From Apostichopus japonicus (taxonomy: Eukaryota > Echinodermata > Holothuroidea > Aspidochirotida > Stichopodidae), in assembly GCF_037975245.1 (NCBI RefSeq), contig NC_092577.1:33128398-33192397 (forward strand): 64,000 bases of DNA. Direction: 5' to 3'. Each line of letters starts with the position of its first letter. Positions within the stretch are counted from its first letter, which is position 1. A model generated the notes under the pieces. It did no database searches and had not been told where the DNA came from. It saw only the letters and a list, made by a program, of their open reading frames with translations. Both the position numbers and the translations under genes were made by a program. Shown in pieces: positions 39,201 to 64,000 of this stretch.

Positions 39201-40683
39201 TTCTTAGGTTTTAAATTAGGTCCATAATTAGAACTTTACGCAAGGATGTGCTACACAACCTCGCAAGTTCAATTTTGAATATTTGTGTGATGTTGTAAAG
39301 GGGTTGTGTACAACCCCACACCCTATGGATCTGCATGTGCAAAGTCAGTCCTCTGTGGAATGGTGGGGAAAGGGGAGGGTGGGAAGGATGTGTGCCGGTC
39401 CAAACCACCATATGCACATTAATTAAAACCAAGGATCAATTTCCCACCTCCATTCCATACAACCGAGAATTCATGTAAGGAGAAATTTCAATCTTAGTGA
39501 CAAGGCTTCTTCGAAAAATAATCTAAAAACCTCATGGGAAATGTATGAACCGATCGCCTGTATTTACATTAATGCGGAAGAATGTTTTGCGCTTCTTTTG
39601 CGTGGGACCATAGTTAGGAAAGTCCCAAAGGGTTATTCTGGCAGTGATGTGCTATCAGGGCTTTTCATCTTCATCAGGAGTGAGGCAGAGCCTCTTATTT
39701 GCAAACCTGCTTCAGAAAATTGCTATCCTGGACAGAGCCTAACTTACCGGCAGGAGGTTGTTGGCCATATCCTGGTGCGCCATAGGGTTGCTGCTGTTGC
39801 CCTCCATATGGAGCTGCACCATAAGGTTGCCCTGCTGGTGCCCCATAAGGTGCCCGTTGAGGTGGAGGTGCACCATAACCTGCTTGACCTTGTGGTGGTG
39901 CACCATAACCTCCTTGTCCTTGTGGTGGTGCACCGTAACGCGGCTGGTATCCTCCTGGTGGCTAAAGGAGATAAATGAAGTGACTTTCTGTCAAAACATC
40001 CATAACACACAATTGGACACTCCTTCACCTTTAAAAGAACTCATTTCATTGTTTAAAAGCAAACAATCCAAGTAAATTGAAGGCAAACACTTGCTATTGT
40101 TTCGAATTAATCTAAATATATGTACTGCATGATTTCGTTAAATGTTCTTTGTTACTTGGCATAAGTCGCTTCCTTTGCTATTTAGGTTCCATTTCATAAA
40201 CACAGAGTTCGGATACCCTGTGCAAACACTACAGATACCGCAATGAAACAATGAGTTAATACACAATGTGTTAGACTTGTCCATGAAAATTGCACCATGA
40301 TTTACGAAATCAGGCAAATACTTGAAAGAACAAAAACGCATGCCATTAGTCTACCGTACTACATAATTAGGCTAGTGTTATGTATTACTAATTACTACTA
40401 CTAGTACTAGCAAAGGCTAGGATAACTCACTAATTTAACCTTATCTTAGTCCGGCTGAAGGGTAGGCTATGCAATATTGTACACATACTGAGAACGTGTT
40501 TATGCACTTGGCTGTGATGTTGACGAATCAGCGACAGCAATTAAATCCATTTTCTGTACTGTTTCGCTGAACTGGAATTACTCGAAACTCAACTACGAAT
40601 TGAGCCTAACCGACTTCGTAGAGTAAACTACACATGTGTACAGTGCTGTACGTACCCTAGCGCATACTTACTTGATAAGCCAT
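34746..40683 (-). CDS. PEF1: Peflin (penta-EF-hand protein)
   Basis: Five coding exons on the minus strand: 40683-40672 (only MAYQ), 39961-39748, 38207-38052, 36455-36312, 34972-34746, each with GT/AG borders and matching phases, total 250 residues. Residues 5-80 form a Gly/Pro/Gln/Tyr-rich segment of repeated YGAPP-type units, typical of the peflin N-terminus. EF-hand loops: EF1 94-105 (DQDKSGQITATE), EF2 131-142 (DRDQSGTINIQE) and EF3 161-172 (DQDKSGAIEANE) have canonical acidic ligands. EF4 and EF5 are degenerate, as is usual for dimerising penta-EF proteins. The QMGYN-SPQFTQ stretch is characteristic of peflin. Family knowledge: peflin heterodimerises with ALG-2 (PDCD6) in a Ca2+-dependent way and acts at ER exit sites and as a CUL3 adaptor. 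Introns carry a LINE tail, a SINE and several simple repeats. The gene is divergent from the epoxide hydrolase gene. Confidence 0.95.
35884..36275 (+). pseudogene. LINE 3' remnant (RT C-terminus plus tail) in peflin intron 4
   Basis: The plus frame to 36157 has the typical LINE polymerase ending: YKARNGLAPAYLQELL, PSRALRSS, RSAPQLWNSLPLHLK and FQKELKTFLF. A short 3'UTR with GCGCTTTATAAATTCTTA and a (TTA)n tail follows (about 36240-36275). It is antisense to peflin and heavily 5'-truncated. Confidence 0.85.
37682..38018 (-). repeat. tRNA-derived SINE (family B) in peflin intron 3
   Basis: On the minus strand the head reads TTAGCCTAGCGGTTAGAGC (box A consensus) and GGTTCGACTCA (box B). A body with GCGCCATGAGCGTCTTTGG follows, ending in a (TTCTA)n tail. 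The body is unlike family A. It is on the same strand as peflin and starts about 33 bp beyond the exon 3 donor. Confidence 0.8.
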
Positions 40684-42733
40684 CTAGCTAGAGGGTGTGG
40701 ATGAAGGTTTCAACTAGGATATCTCACGAAAGAGCAAACCTGCAATAGTAATTTCAAACAAAATATAGCCGGTGTAAATTTTAATTGAATGCAGAACTCG
40801 ATAAGATTGAAACAGGAAAAGTTTAAGTGGATCAATCGTTGCGTAGCATAACTTGGTTAATGATTCACCCCGTTTGACGTAAACGTAACTGCTGATAATA
40901 GTTAGGTAGCACAGCATAACTACAGTCTTCATTAGGCTCCACTTTCTTACTTGGTTGTTTAGTTTTGTTTCGACACACACACACCTTTTTTTTACCAATT
41001 GTTAGAAACTCACCTCGTTCACATTCTCTTTTCATAATAAAACCTTTTTTTGTTAGCTGAATGTTTAAAATATATTCTATGCTATGTAAAATAGTTTATG
41101 CATTGAATCCCGGCGATAGCAAGCCGATATGTATATAATTCAGTAATTGAATTATCAACTCACGGTGTTGAATTTAAATTGATCTAGCAGCGCTGACATA
41201 TCAATTTACAAGGAAGTATTATTATACCGTTAATATTGTGAGCTGCACAATTATGTGTATGTATGTATGTATGTATGTATGTATATGTGATCTTCCCGCA
41301 AGCAGGAACTCGCGAAAGAAGCCATGGAGGCTTATAGACTCGCAAGCTGACCGAAGCCAATCTCTCGGCACACATCCAATTAGGACTACAACTCCAGCAA
41401 GTTTCCTTGTAAATTTATGGAAGCGCCCGCCCCCTCCCTTCAATATACGCGCCTTTATAAACTGCTGCACCGTTTGACATATTTGGATCCGACTAAGAAA
41501 TGGACATGTATTTTAACGCGTTATGCTAATTACTTATGATCGTTTTGAGTTGTTGGTTTTCATACTGTAGTTTTATCCAGCTGATATTGGATTGGAAGTT
41601 TAAAGTATTAGACACAATGGGGGGAAATGGGGATTCATTATAATGGAAATCGATGTATATTTCAAGCAGGCTCGAATAGACAGAAGGATTTGATGTACAG
41701 AATGCACAGAGGGACGGTACATCTTGGCTGGATGATTTGAGGTGACTTTGCGGTTTGCTTCGGTCCTCTTATCAAAGTCACGTATCACGTGACTGTCCTT
41801 CGAACCCCCCCCCCCACTCCACCCTCCACTGCCCAAGCAGATGCCTTGTTCGCCGCCTCTGTGTACATGAACCAAGCGCACAGCCATATTACTTTATCTA
41901 AAACGTTCCCGTATACATGAACGTCATTTTAAGTTAAATATTGGCGACATTACATACTGGTTTTCAATTACCCGTCCAAGTATACTTAAAGTTAACACAA
42001 TTCCATTAGTTTCATATAAATTGTACAACATTGCTGGAGCAACGCGTTACCACCGAAGGCAACTTAGATATTTAATCTTCTCCGTCGGGTTGAATGTATA
42101 GGCTACAGGCATGTATGCATAGGTTATATCAAAACTATAAGTATATAGTACACAGGAATAAAACATGGAAGGCCCACGTGATCGGTGATTATGATCCAAC
42201 GGTCGAATGCAACGTACGTACAACCAATTGTAACTTGCAGCACAGTTATATATAAGCAAACAAGTTCAATGTATGTATTGAATCAACAACAAACCTATCT
42301 GTCTGTAGGCTACCTATATAAGAGTACACGTAAATTAACAAGTTAGATTTTCATCATCGTTATCGATATAACCTTATCGATTTAAGGTGAAGTTTGAACC
42401 CATCGACCAGCTAGGCACAGCTTCGAACACTCTTATAATGTCACCCATGTAATTATTTACGTTTACCGGGTGATTACAGATTAAATTTCTCGATATACTA
42501 TTTCAGCAAGGTCTAATAGTTATTACTAATAGGAGTAACGTTTGGCATTTGGTGACCCTTCAATTTGCCGTTAGTTAAACTTTTAGCTATTAGCATATTG
42601 CATATTTTCTATATCGGTCACTAATTGTGTGTTTGTTAACGAAAGTTAAGCAATATAGTTCATCGTGCACCCAACAATTCAATTGGAAAGGCATTAACCT
42701 TTGTCTCTATACTACCGACAACAGATATTAAAG
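40684..42733. promoter_or_regulatory. Divergent intergenic region between peflin and epoxide hydrolase
   Basis: The two start codons point away from each other across 2.05 kb, so this stretch must hold both promoters unless distal 5'UTR exons exist. I see a 5'-truncated SINE (41257-41380), a CACGTG E-box near 42175 and short AT-rich tracts. I find no convincing TATA box or CpG-rich block. No coding sequence is evident. Confidence 0.45.
41257..41380 (-). repeat. SINE family A, 5'-truncated copy
   Basis: Matches the tail and second half of the SINE at 1043-1288 closely (CGCGAAAGAAGCCATGGAGG in both), with a longer (CATA)n tail. Homology stops at CACATCCAA, leaving no polymerase III promoter. 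Confidence 0.85.
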
Positions 42734-55863
<13,130 letters not shown>

Positions 55864-57369
55864 ATCATGGATGTAATCGAGTCTCGACTTTTGGGTCTAC
55901 CTTACAACTCTTTCTCATTTATTTTAGAAATCCATCACGATATCTGTAAATACCCGATACTCATGGCTGGTGCAGCAACCACTGTTCATGTCTCACAACC
56001 ATGCATCAGTAATTACTACTTTGTTTTCGTAACACGGTAACATGTGTTACAGGACATGAACAGTAGTAACTGTACAACTTGCTATGAGTATCGGCTGCTG
56101 TGAACACTGCATAATGTTTCAAGTGGGAGTTGCCTTAAGTCTATATTATGAATTGACAAATAAACATTTGACTATTTGTTACACAACCATACTGTTCAAA
56201 TATATGTTTTATATCTTTAACCAATGCTGATCCACTACATGGATTCAATCATATTTCTAATATAATAATATAATCAACAAATTCTGAAAATGGCTCTTTT
56301 TGTGTTATTTGCGAATATTGTTTCAATTTTGTCTGAATTATAGCCATGTCTTTATATATGTAATAAGGTATCATGTAATTAACAATTTCATGCAAAAAAA
56401 AAATTCTCGTGACAGGTCTTGGTATTTTCTGTAAGTAACATTATCACTAAACGTTTTGAAGACTTTAATATAACATTATAAAATTCTGTCTTTCTTGTGA
56501 CTCATAATTTCGTGTTTTAGCAATGTTTCCAAATACCATTATCAAACCATTATATAATACGTGATACTCAAATATTTAATTGAAAGGTGATAAAACATTT
56601 TTCCTGCTACCCTTGCGGCTCAACATTTCACATTTTCCAGGTGTCACAAATAACATTATCCAAACATATAAAAACTTAGAAAGTGTTTGCTGATTTTACT
56701 ATTACACTTTGATAAAACTTATATAGCGCTCCAATATCTCTGTAACGTATGCAAATAATATTACCATAACAAATTTCATTTTTTTTCAAAAGACATTACC
56801 CTTCGTTTCTCGCGACTCAAAAATGATTAGATTAACGACATTGTGCTCGATCTCTCATATCTCGTTCGATCCAAGTAGGGATTAATTGCGACGATTTGAG
56901 TCACTCCATGCTAGGCACTCTCACGCAGGATAAATTAATTTACTTTAAAGAAGCCTTTCCAGACATGTCTATCTCGTTCGATTAGGATGTATCTCTCAAA
57001 ATCCATTGTACAATCTAAAGATGGGGATTGATCATATTTGGCATAAAACTGTGAAAAAAATGCTGCTTTAATCACTGAAATATGGTTATGGAAATAAGTT
57101 GATGTTGCGACAATCATCTTTTCCAGTGCTGTTTTGACCCCATTGCAACAGAGCAACCACTATCATAGCATAATAGATCAAAATAGTAAATATGCCCTTT
57201 GATCTGCTAGGATGTGAACAAGCTTCAACAGACAGCATGTTATTGCAACAGGGAGATTAAACGTCAGTCTCACACCGTACTTGCTAAACCTGTTGCCTTA
57301 CTGTTGACTGTTGACTTCGGATTCATTTTAAATCCAAATATTTAGCCTGTCATATTGTAAGACTGGAGG
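55864..57369. other. Spacer between epoxide hydrolase and TRIM genes
   Basis: Holds the epoxide hydrolase 3'UTR (to about 56180) and AT-rich sequence with no recognised gene or repeat. Confidence 0.5.
56159..56164 (+). promoter_or_regulatory. Poly(A) signal for the epoxide hydrolase gene
   Basis: An AATAAA hexamer lies about 295 bp downstream of the epoxide hydrolase stop codon, on the same strand, and is the first canonical signal there. It probably sets the 3' end of that transcript. Confidence 0.55.
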
Positions 57370-59118
57370 ATGGATTTTAACGATTTGGTTGAGAATTTAC
57401 GTCCTGAGTGCAAAATTTGTTACGATAAGTACAGTGATGATGTTATGCCAAAGATGCTCCACTGTAGCCACAGTTTCTGCAAGGACTGTATCCAAAAGCT
57501 CGTCGACGTAGCTGTGCATAAAAATTCCAGTACAATCAGGTGCCCTTGCTGCCGTAAAAGAAACAAATTCCAGTCTAGTAAAGGAGTTGACTCTTTCAAG
57601 AATAATCTTGATCTGCGGAATGTTGCTGCCATGGTGCCAACGTCTTTGCTGCCAGACGGAGTCCTTAGTGACTCAGATTCACTCAATGAAGCTCCCTCTA
57701 AAGATGAAGCAGATGAATACGAATCTTTCAAAAAAGTAGGTCCTTGCCCAAAGCATGGTGCGGAAATGAATAGATACTGCACAACTTGTGCAAGTACGAT
57801 TTGCAACGAATGTGTTCTGGCCGAGCATTATGAGCACTCTGAGAGTATTACCAGCGTAACCGAATATGCACAAGATGTAAAAAAGGAAACGCTAGACCTA
57901 CTTGAACTAGCAAGAGACCTTCCTTTCATGAGGATAAAAGTTGCAGCGTACCGAACGACGAAGTTGGCACTCGCAAAAAAGGAGGATCTTCTGAAAGAGG
58001 TTGATCGTGTTGTGGAGTCGACGAAGGTGGACATAGACGGTGATTCACAAGCTTTAGATCAAGCAAAGGAAACGCTGGTAACACTGGGTAACGAGACTCT
58101 AGATAGCAAACGAGGGTCATTACAAAGCTTGAATGAAACAGAAGAGACAACCAGGTCGTTACTTGCAGTTGAGGAAGTCATACGAAAGATCAAAGATAAG
58201 ATCAAGGAACGGGAGGCTTCATCTTTCCTTGGTTTGGAGTTTGTGGGTATGAAACCGGATGGATCAGTGGGCGATTTTATCAAAGGCAAATTGAATATAC
58301 TTGGTCACGTTGTAGATCAAGAAAATGTCTTCTATGTAGCTGATAACAGGAAACACGACTACGTGGTTCTTGTTGGAGTAGCACATGTTGGTGATTCTAA
58401 GGTCTCAAAATGGATCATGTCATTTCGTACTGACGACAGATCTTCACCGGTAGTCTTTTCCAGTCAAATTCTTTATCACGACCAGCAAAGGCTTCTGTTA
58501 ATCGCTGTTGGACGGACACTTTACAAGATTAACGTGGCCCTTGGTAAGTGCATCGCAGAGAAAATCCAAGCTATTCATGTAAAAGAGGGTGTCATCTTAA
58601 TGGAAGATGCGTCTTCCATTAATGGTATCGACTGGTTTCCAGATGAGCATAAACCGTTAGCGATTCTCTCACTTAATACGGGGAAATCCCTTTATTTAAT
58701 AGACACAGTGACTAAGTCACTCGTAAAATCCATTAGCACATCCGTTACCCCATCTGTTCTCACCTGTCGCAAATCCGATAGAGGGAACTTCACAATCGTG
58801 CGCGACAACTCATCACTTTCGAAACTTGTCATCCTCAACAATAGCGGCAACGTGGAATATCGGATTATTCCATCCAGAGGACTCTCCGATTACATTCCCT
58901 GGGTCTCATGCTGGATCACTGCAAAGAGACCGTCAAAGGTTGCAGTGGTATGGTGTAAGTCCCACCAATGGAAAATTGCCATCCATGACGCCAAAGGAAA
59001 AGTGTTGAATGAATTACAGGAAAACGTTGAAGTTGCGATACCAGTAAGTATCGCTTATAACGAGCAGGATAACACCTTCATAGTAAGCTCGAATGAAGGA
59101 ACAAGCTACCAGAATTAG
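57370..59118 (+). CDS. TRIM protein: RING, B-box 2, coiled coil, propeller-like C-terminus
   Basis: Single coding exon, 582 residues. RING C3HC4: C14, C17, C32, H34, C37, C40, C58, C61. B-box 2: C126, H129, C137, C140, C145, C148, H153, H156. Residues about 165-290 are rich in Lys/Glu/Leu and should form the coiled coil. From ~300 on the sequence has repeated beta-strand-like blocks (for example YVADNRKHDYVVLVGV), similar in pattern to the RING gene at 5,040 (LILVADSRRERHCVTLRVV). This suggests a divergent propeller rather than a recognisable NHL or B30.2/SPRY domain. A RING E3 ubiquitin ligase role is expected. TRIM2/3/71-like is the nearest general architecture, but I do not assign orthology. 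The first in-frame ATG is at 57370; a 5'UTR exon further upstream is possible. It lies 1.5 kb downstream of the epoxide hydrolase stop. Confidence 0.9.
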   Translation: MDFNDLVENLRPECKICYDKYSDDVMPKMLHCSHSFCKDCIQKLVDVAVHKNSSTIRCPCCRKRNKFQSSKGVDSFKNNLDLRNVAAMVPTSLLPDGVLSDSDSLNEAPSKDEADEYESFKKVGPCPKHGAEMNRYCTTCASTICNECVLAEHYEHSESITSVTEYAQDVKKETLDLLELARDLPFMRIKVAAYRTTKLALAKKEDLLKEVDRVVESTKVDIDGDSQALDQAKETLVTLGNETLDSKRGSLQSLNETEETTRSLLAVEEVIRKIKDKIKEREASSFLGLEFVGMKPDGSVGDFIKGKLNILGHVVDQENVFYVADNRKHDYVVLVGVAHVGDSKVSKWIMSFRTDDRSSPVVFSSQILYHDQQRLLLIAVGRTLYKINVALGKCIAEKIQAIHVKEGVILMEDASSINGIDWFPDEHKPLAILSLNTGKSLYLIDTVTKSLVKSISTSVTPSVLTCRKSDRGNFTIVRDNSSLSKLVILNNSGNVEYRIIPSRGLSDYIPWVSCWITAKRPSKVAVVWCKSHQWKIAIHDAKGKVLNELQENVEVAIPVSIAYNEQDNTFIVSSNEGTSYQN

Positions 59119-62100
59119 GCATGGGAAGTGAACGGTTAAAGTAAATTTTAAACGATTGTAACAAATGAAACAGCACACTTTTAAATGGGTACACATTAAC
59201 ATGCAAGTATACACAATTTTCTAATATGTTTTCTTAAGACACCTAGTCTCTACTTTGATATTTTTCTTTATACAAGTTAACGTGATATAACACAACATGT
59301 CGTACCTACCACACAAGGCATTATTGACACCAGACAATACAAAACAAGGTTTGTACTTTAATGGCACTGAGTGCTGTGTTATTTATCAATCAACATTGCC
59401 TTGGTCTCAAAAAGGAGTTTAAGACAAATAGTTATACTTGTATTATGCCTATCTTACAGTTTTGACATCAGTTTTGCCATGCAAAACAGAGTGAACATTT
59501 GAACTAACCTTTTGCGTACTTGTGTTTTTAATGACTACATGTTCACCGACACGTACGTAACTAGGTTCGTTAATTTGATAATGTACATATCCTCGTTAAT
59601 GTAAGATTAACAGTGTACTATCCAGTTTACCTACTCATACTTGTAGCTAAAACAAACTATACATGCATACGCTATACTGCAGTTATTACTTCCATGAAAA
59701 AAACTGATCTCTTTTTATATAAACATAAAATGTAGAAATGATGTTAGTTACTTTAATATGATTATTATGAAATCATAGCAGTTTTGGCTCACATCTTCTT
59801 TTTTGTCCATTTAATTTTTTTTTATAGTATTGTCGAATGATATTTATTCATAGCTCGAACGGATAACTTACTTAACAAAGGATCGATTAAGACGCTGGAT
59901 AACATAATATGAAAATCGTATAAATATGATGACATCTTTACGTAAATAAGAAATTGCATTTGTTAAACGTATTACGTAAAGTATTATAGGAAATTGGGTG
60001 CATGAAATTTAGACTTTTGTAAATATTCTTCTGCTTCAAGCATTCATTTGAATCCTACAAAAAAAAAGGAATTTTTTCTTCAAGTTTCTTCTTAAAAATA
60101 TAATATTTTAGGTGAAAAAATCAGAAAGCTGTTGGGGTGATTTAGACACACTTTGTACCCGAAATAAATATCTTGCTTTGAATTTTTTCTATTTGACCAA
60201 GCACAAAATGTTTGTTCTCACAGGTGGAATAGGATGTTGCAGGACATAACAATCAAAACGGCATGCTGAAACCAGACCCTTGACCTCATACAAAATGCCA
60301 TGTGTGAAATTTCGTTATACATTTAGACAACTTCTTGAGTTAATACTCACTCACAGTTTGACTTGATAAGAATATAGAAAGTTCTTGCTACAACGGCTAT
60401 CGAACCGGTGACCGAAGGATTTAAATTCTTGTGCCGTCTAGTGAGTTACCAAAGTACCCATAATTCGGTGGCGATTCTTACATTATTGTCTTTGCTAATA
60501 TGCCAATACATTGTCCGAATGTTTTATTTTTTTTAAATAAGCATGATCATTATCTTTATAGTTCAAAACATCAATCAGATCAGAAATCAGTTTTCATTTA
60601 CTTCGTATTTATTAAGTAACCGTTTATGCCCATTTTTTTTATCATCTCCATGATAAACATGATTTAAAAAATTTAATGGTGCTTCCCCATTGCAAAAACG
60701 TAAATATAATAACTCAGCACATAACAATTTAACAACCATTTGTTAAAAGTTGACATCTGTTTACATATCAACTCTTGCAAGGTAGAATATACTTCCTTAT
60801 TGCTTTGTTTATCAAGGTTCTGTTGTAGCAATGCATACGAATGTCAAGGGACGGCATTCTCGACGGATGGAAGTAGGTCAAAGTTTGATTGGAGGATGCA
60901 AAATGTTACAAAATATTTCTATGTTAGTACACGTGTGTTCCCAGATTTGCGTATATGTTGCTTCAAAGTTTCTTCGTTAATATGATCTGGGTTTTATCAC
61001 CTTCAAGAAAGAGCTAAATTCAGTATGATACTAAGTATGCATTGTTGTGCTCCCTTAAACTGCTAAGTTATAATTTGATTGTTACGATACCTATATGATA
61101 TTTTTTAAAGAAAGAGGGAGGAAATGTTTACTCCAATATACGTATTGTAACCAAATTGACCAAACTTCCCCTCTCCTTTTTCTCATGGAAGTTCATTCCG
61201 TTTACCTTGTCTATCAGTTGATCTAAGTCGGAAATCCTTTGCAAAATTTATGGCCGAGGACCACCCTGACCCCCCCCCCCCCCCGACATTCGTACATGCA
61301 AGTCGGCTGTAACGACCCCAAGCCCAACCCACCGTCCTTTGAAAAAAAACTTAGAGTCGTCTCTCGAGTCCTCCCGTAAAGGTTCATGCATACCTAAATC
61401 GATCAGGGGAAATTTAGAAGTTGGCACCATATACATCTGAAGTCCCGTGAACATAGTTCACCGTCGAAGGTTCCACTACATTGGGTACAGGTCAATTTGA
61501 TTCAAAACGAGTTTCTAATCTACACACAGTTATGCTAGATCGACAGCGAAATATATCTCGCCTCTCTTGTGTTCGACAGAAGGCATTGACTGTTGCCGTC
61601 ATTGGTTAGCGAATCGTTCAAGAATATGAAATTTGGTATATTAATCTAGTAATAATAAAGGTAATGATTAAGGGAGGACACAGTGCCCCAGTCTTGTAAC
61701 ATGTGACGCTTTGTATAGGTAAAGCTTTGGCACTTATAGACCAGGGAAGGGGGCACGGCACCCATGCGTCCCGGTCTGTATGCGGGTCTGTGTTAATCAC
61801 ATTTGTTTGTCTCTCATTAACCAAGAATAATTTTCAAACTTTAAAATCTCTTACATAATTGTTCTGACTTCTGTGGAATTGAGCTGCATGCTACTGAGGG
61901 CATCCCGCGGGGAAAAAATAAGCGACAATGTTTCAAGTTTACACCAATCGATGACAATTTTGTACACAAATCGGTAAGATCAATGTGTGTTATTATCATA
62001 TTACCAATATCTGTGTCTCATAGGGAAGAAAATTATTTGATATCAGTCTGGTTATCTTTCAAGATGTCATTGTAAGGTTATGAGGCCCTTAAAATGCTCC

Positions 62101-62695
62101 TTTTGGCTTTAAATATAAACAAAGAAGATATTAAATTTCCTTCATTACAATAGGAAAAAAATTCATATTATAAATAAATATTTCATGATGGGTATACTAT
62201 ACTATACTTTTTGAAAAGTAAAGTGTTTGATATTCGTGAAGACAGAAACCCATAAGAGCCTTTTGAGCTTAAGCATTGGAATTTCTGGTTTGTATATTAT
62301 TTACCACTCAAAATCTATTGTGAAACTTTAAAACTTGCTATGGGTGCTTGCCAATGTCTAACGCAGCTGCCCTGAAACTTTTAAGAACCACGACAATAAG
62401 ACCCTGCACAACCCTGTAGAATCGAATCTCAGGATGCATGCAAGATAGCTTAGATCATATTGACTTCATTTTAAATGTAACACAATGGTGTTGTTTATAT
62501 GTTGCTCATGATTAGGCCCGTGTGATTAAGTTATAATAAGTGAAATAGTGTTTTGTAGGGATTTCTTAAATAACGAAGAACACTTTAAAACAGTACAAAA
62601 CCGGCCCTGGTTTAAGATCGTGGGAAACAGAACTGCATATCCTATACTATTTATCCTATACTGTTCAAAAATGTAAAATGGAATGTAGGAAATAA
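59119..62695. other. AT-rich stretch downstream of the TRIM gene, no gene seen
   Basis: Presumably starts with the TRIM 3'UTR. Only short open frames, homopolymer runs and a C-run near 61270 are visible. Confidence 0.45.
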
Positions 62696-63022
62696 ATTCA
62701 ATTCAATTCAATTATCTTTGGCACGAGTTTGAGTACAGTTAGAATTCCCCTTGGTACGAGTATGAGTACAGTTAGAATTCCCCTTGGTATGAGTACTAGT
62801 AAAAGCAGAATTCCCCCCCCCCCCATTAGTATGAGTACCAGTACAAGTAGAATTCCTCCTTAGTATCAGTACCATGCAGTGCAAGTAGAAGTCCCCTTTA
62901 GTATGAGTACCAGTACAAGTAGAATTATCTTTGGCATGAGTTTAGAATTCCCCGTGATATGAGTATTGGGTAGAATTTCCTTTGGTATGATTACGAGTAT
63001 AAGTGCTCTAGACGTGAGTACA
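62696..63022. repeat. Degenerate ~36-bp minisatellite
   Basis: About eight units of the form TTGGTATGAGTACCAGTACA followed by AGTAGAATTCCCC, with substitutions and length variation. It follows a short (CAATT)n run at 62696-62712 that resembles a retroelement tail. Confidence 0.85.
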
Positions 63023-63660
63023 AGGCTCTTAACCTAGGTGCTTTAGTATCTATACTGAATTGTGAAAGAAAGTCCGGAGTGAGATTAAAATCCGTGAGGA
63101 GGAATACGGAGGCACTAGTAATGATGAACGATAAAGAGACTAAAAATAGATTTGCCATTTGTTATAGCTGAAACAGCCCACAATGGGAGCTGACATCTGG
63201 ATGTCATAACTTCTTCAAGTCACATGCAAGTCAATGACGGAGCAACCAGGACCATACGTTATCTCCGCAAACATGCCCTCGGCGAATGTGGTGGGAACTA
63301 CATTCCCGGGTATATCTACCAAAACAATACGTATGTGCTCATAGATAATGATTATTATCCTTCACCAAGAAATTATTCAAAAAAATATAGGTCGATGAAT
63401 GTAACCGAAAAATGATATTAATCTTCAATGAATGAAACTTCTACACATTTTTGTATCATGATATGAGCCGATTTGTGCAAACAACCGATTTGCATTTATC
63501 GTTGTCCTGCCTATATTAAAAAAAAAAAAGTTGCTTCATGTTATCTGCTATATTTTAAAAAAGGGGAAACTTAAAGGTAGGTATTATCTTTATGCTGTCA
63601 ATTACAAATAATTCCACCTATAAGTACCACCATTTCAAACGAAGCACTATATGCCCAATG
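63023..63660. other. No recognisable gene
   Basis: The open frame at 63224-63415 has no recognisable domain and no splice support. Nothing else is seen. Confidence 0.4.
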
Positions 63661-63664
63661 CCAT

Positions 63665-63955
63665 CAAGACAGCATGGAGAACATCATCATGAGAATAAGG
63701 TGGAGATGGATTGGACATGTATTGAGAAAGAACATAGATGACATCACACGAACAGCCCTCCACTGGACACCAGAAGGCAAAAGAAAGAGGGGACGTCCTA
63801 AAAACACTTGACGAAGAACTGTGGAAGGAGAGATTAAAGACCTGAACCACATGGGGTACCATCCAAAATTTAGCCCAGGATCGGAAGGAATGGAAGACTT
63901 TTGTTGCTGCCCTATGTGCCAGGAGGCATAATGGGCAGTAAGTTAGTTAGTAAGT
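63665..63955 (+). pseudogene. Degraded LINE ORF2 C-terminus with simple tail
   Basis: The plus frame from about 63690 encodes [35 protein letters not shown], then a frameshift near 63808 (CACTTGACG). After it come RRTVEGEIKDL, TIQNLAQDRKEWKTF and AALCARRHNGQ with a stop. This is the familiar C-terminal end of non-LTR retrotransposon polymerase ORFs. It ends in a TTAG/TAAG-type tail. 5'-truncated, dead. Confidence 0.85.
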
Positions 63956-64000
63956 ATAAGTACCATATGAGAGACATTTAACGTTCCGTAATTTAGCAAG

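Noticed and set aside
39739-40075. His-rich, Thr/Arg-rich and Trp/Cys-rich open frames on both strands
   Set aside because: Other frames and the opposite strand of peflin exon 2, whose true frame is the Pro/Gly/Gln/Tyr repeat.

Overview
This is a window of an intron-rich, AT-rich animal genome. The gene content (microsomal epoxide hydrolase, peflin, a clan-2 cytochrome P450, single-exon class A GPCRs, RING/TRIM-like genes with a C-terminal propeller-like region) and the dense SINE, LINE, hAT-MITE and satellite load suggest a marine invertebrate deuterostome. An echinoderm, possibly a sea cucumber, is my best guess, but this is inferred from content and not from a database match.

Layout: 1-5.0 kb holds a tRNA-derived SINE and a foldback repeat. 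A two-exon RING/coiled-coil gene lies at 5,040-7,213 (+). 7.3-12.5 kb is repeats, including two MITEs with clear target-site duplications and a 33/34-bp minisatellite. Two paralogous single-exon GPCR genes stand head to head at 12,577-13,674 (-) and 19,922-21,028 (+). 21-34.7 kb has no recognisable host gene but carries AT microsatellites, hAT-like elements, a second minisatellite, tandem duplications of about 440 bp, and foldbacks. The peflin gene (5 coding exons, -) runs from 40,683 down to 34,746. About 2 kb away, in divergent orientation, the microsomal epoxide hydrolase gene (7 coding exons, +) runs from 42,734 to 55,863. A complete four-exon cytochrome P450 gene (-) sits inside intron 5 of the epoxide hydrolase gene. 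A single-exon RING/B-box/coiled-coil TRIM gene follows at 57,370-59,118 (+). The last 4.9 kb holds a minisatellite and a degraded LINE 3' end.

The most notable arrangement is the P450 gene nested antisense inside the epoxide hydrolase gene. Members of these two families often act in sequence, the P450 making epoxides and the hydrolase opening them, both anchored in the ER. The most notable mobile-element result is a set of hAT-type non-autonomous elements in the epoxide hydrolase introns. Several have perfect 8-bp target-site duplications, and one is a head-to-tail dimer that shares a single duplication. Exon joins were worked out by hand from GT/AG sites and reading phase; all join in frame, and the conserved catalytic residues fall at the expected spacing.
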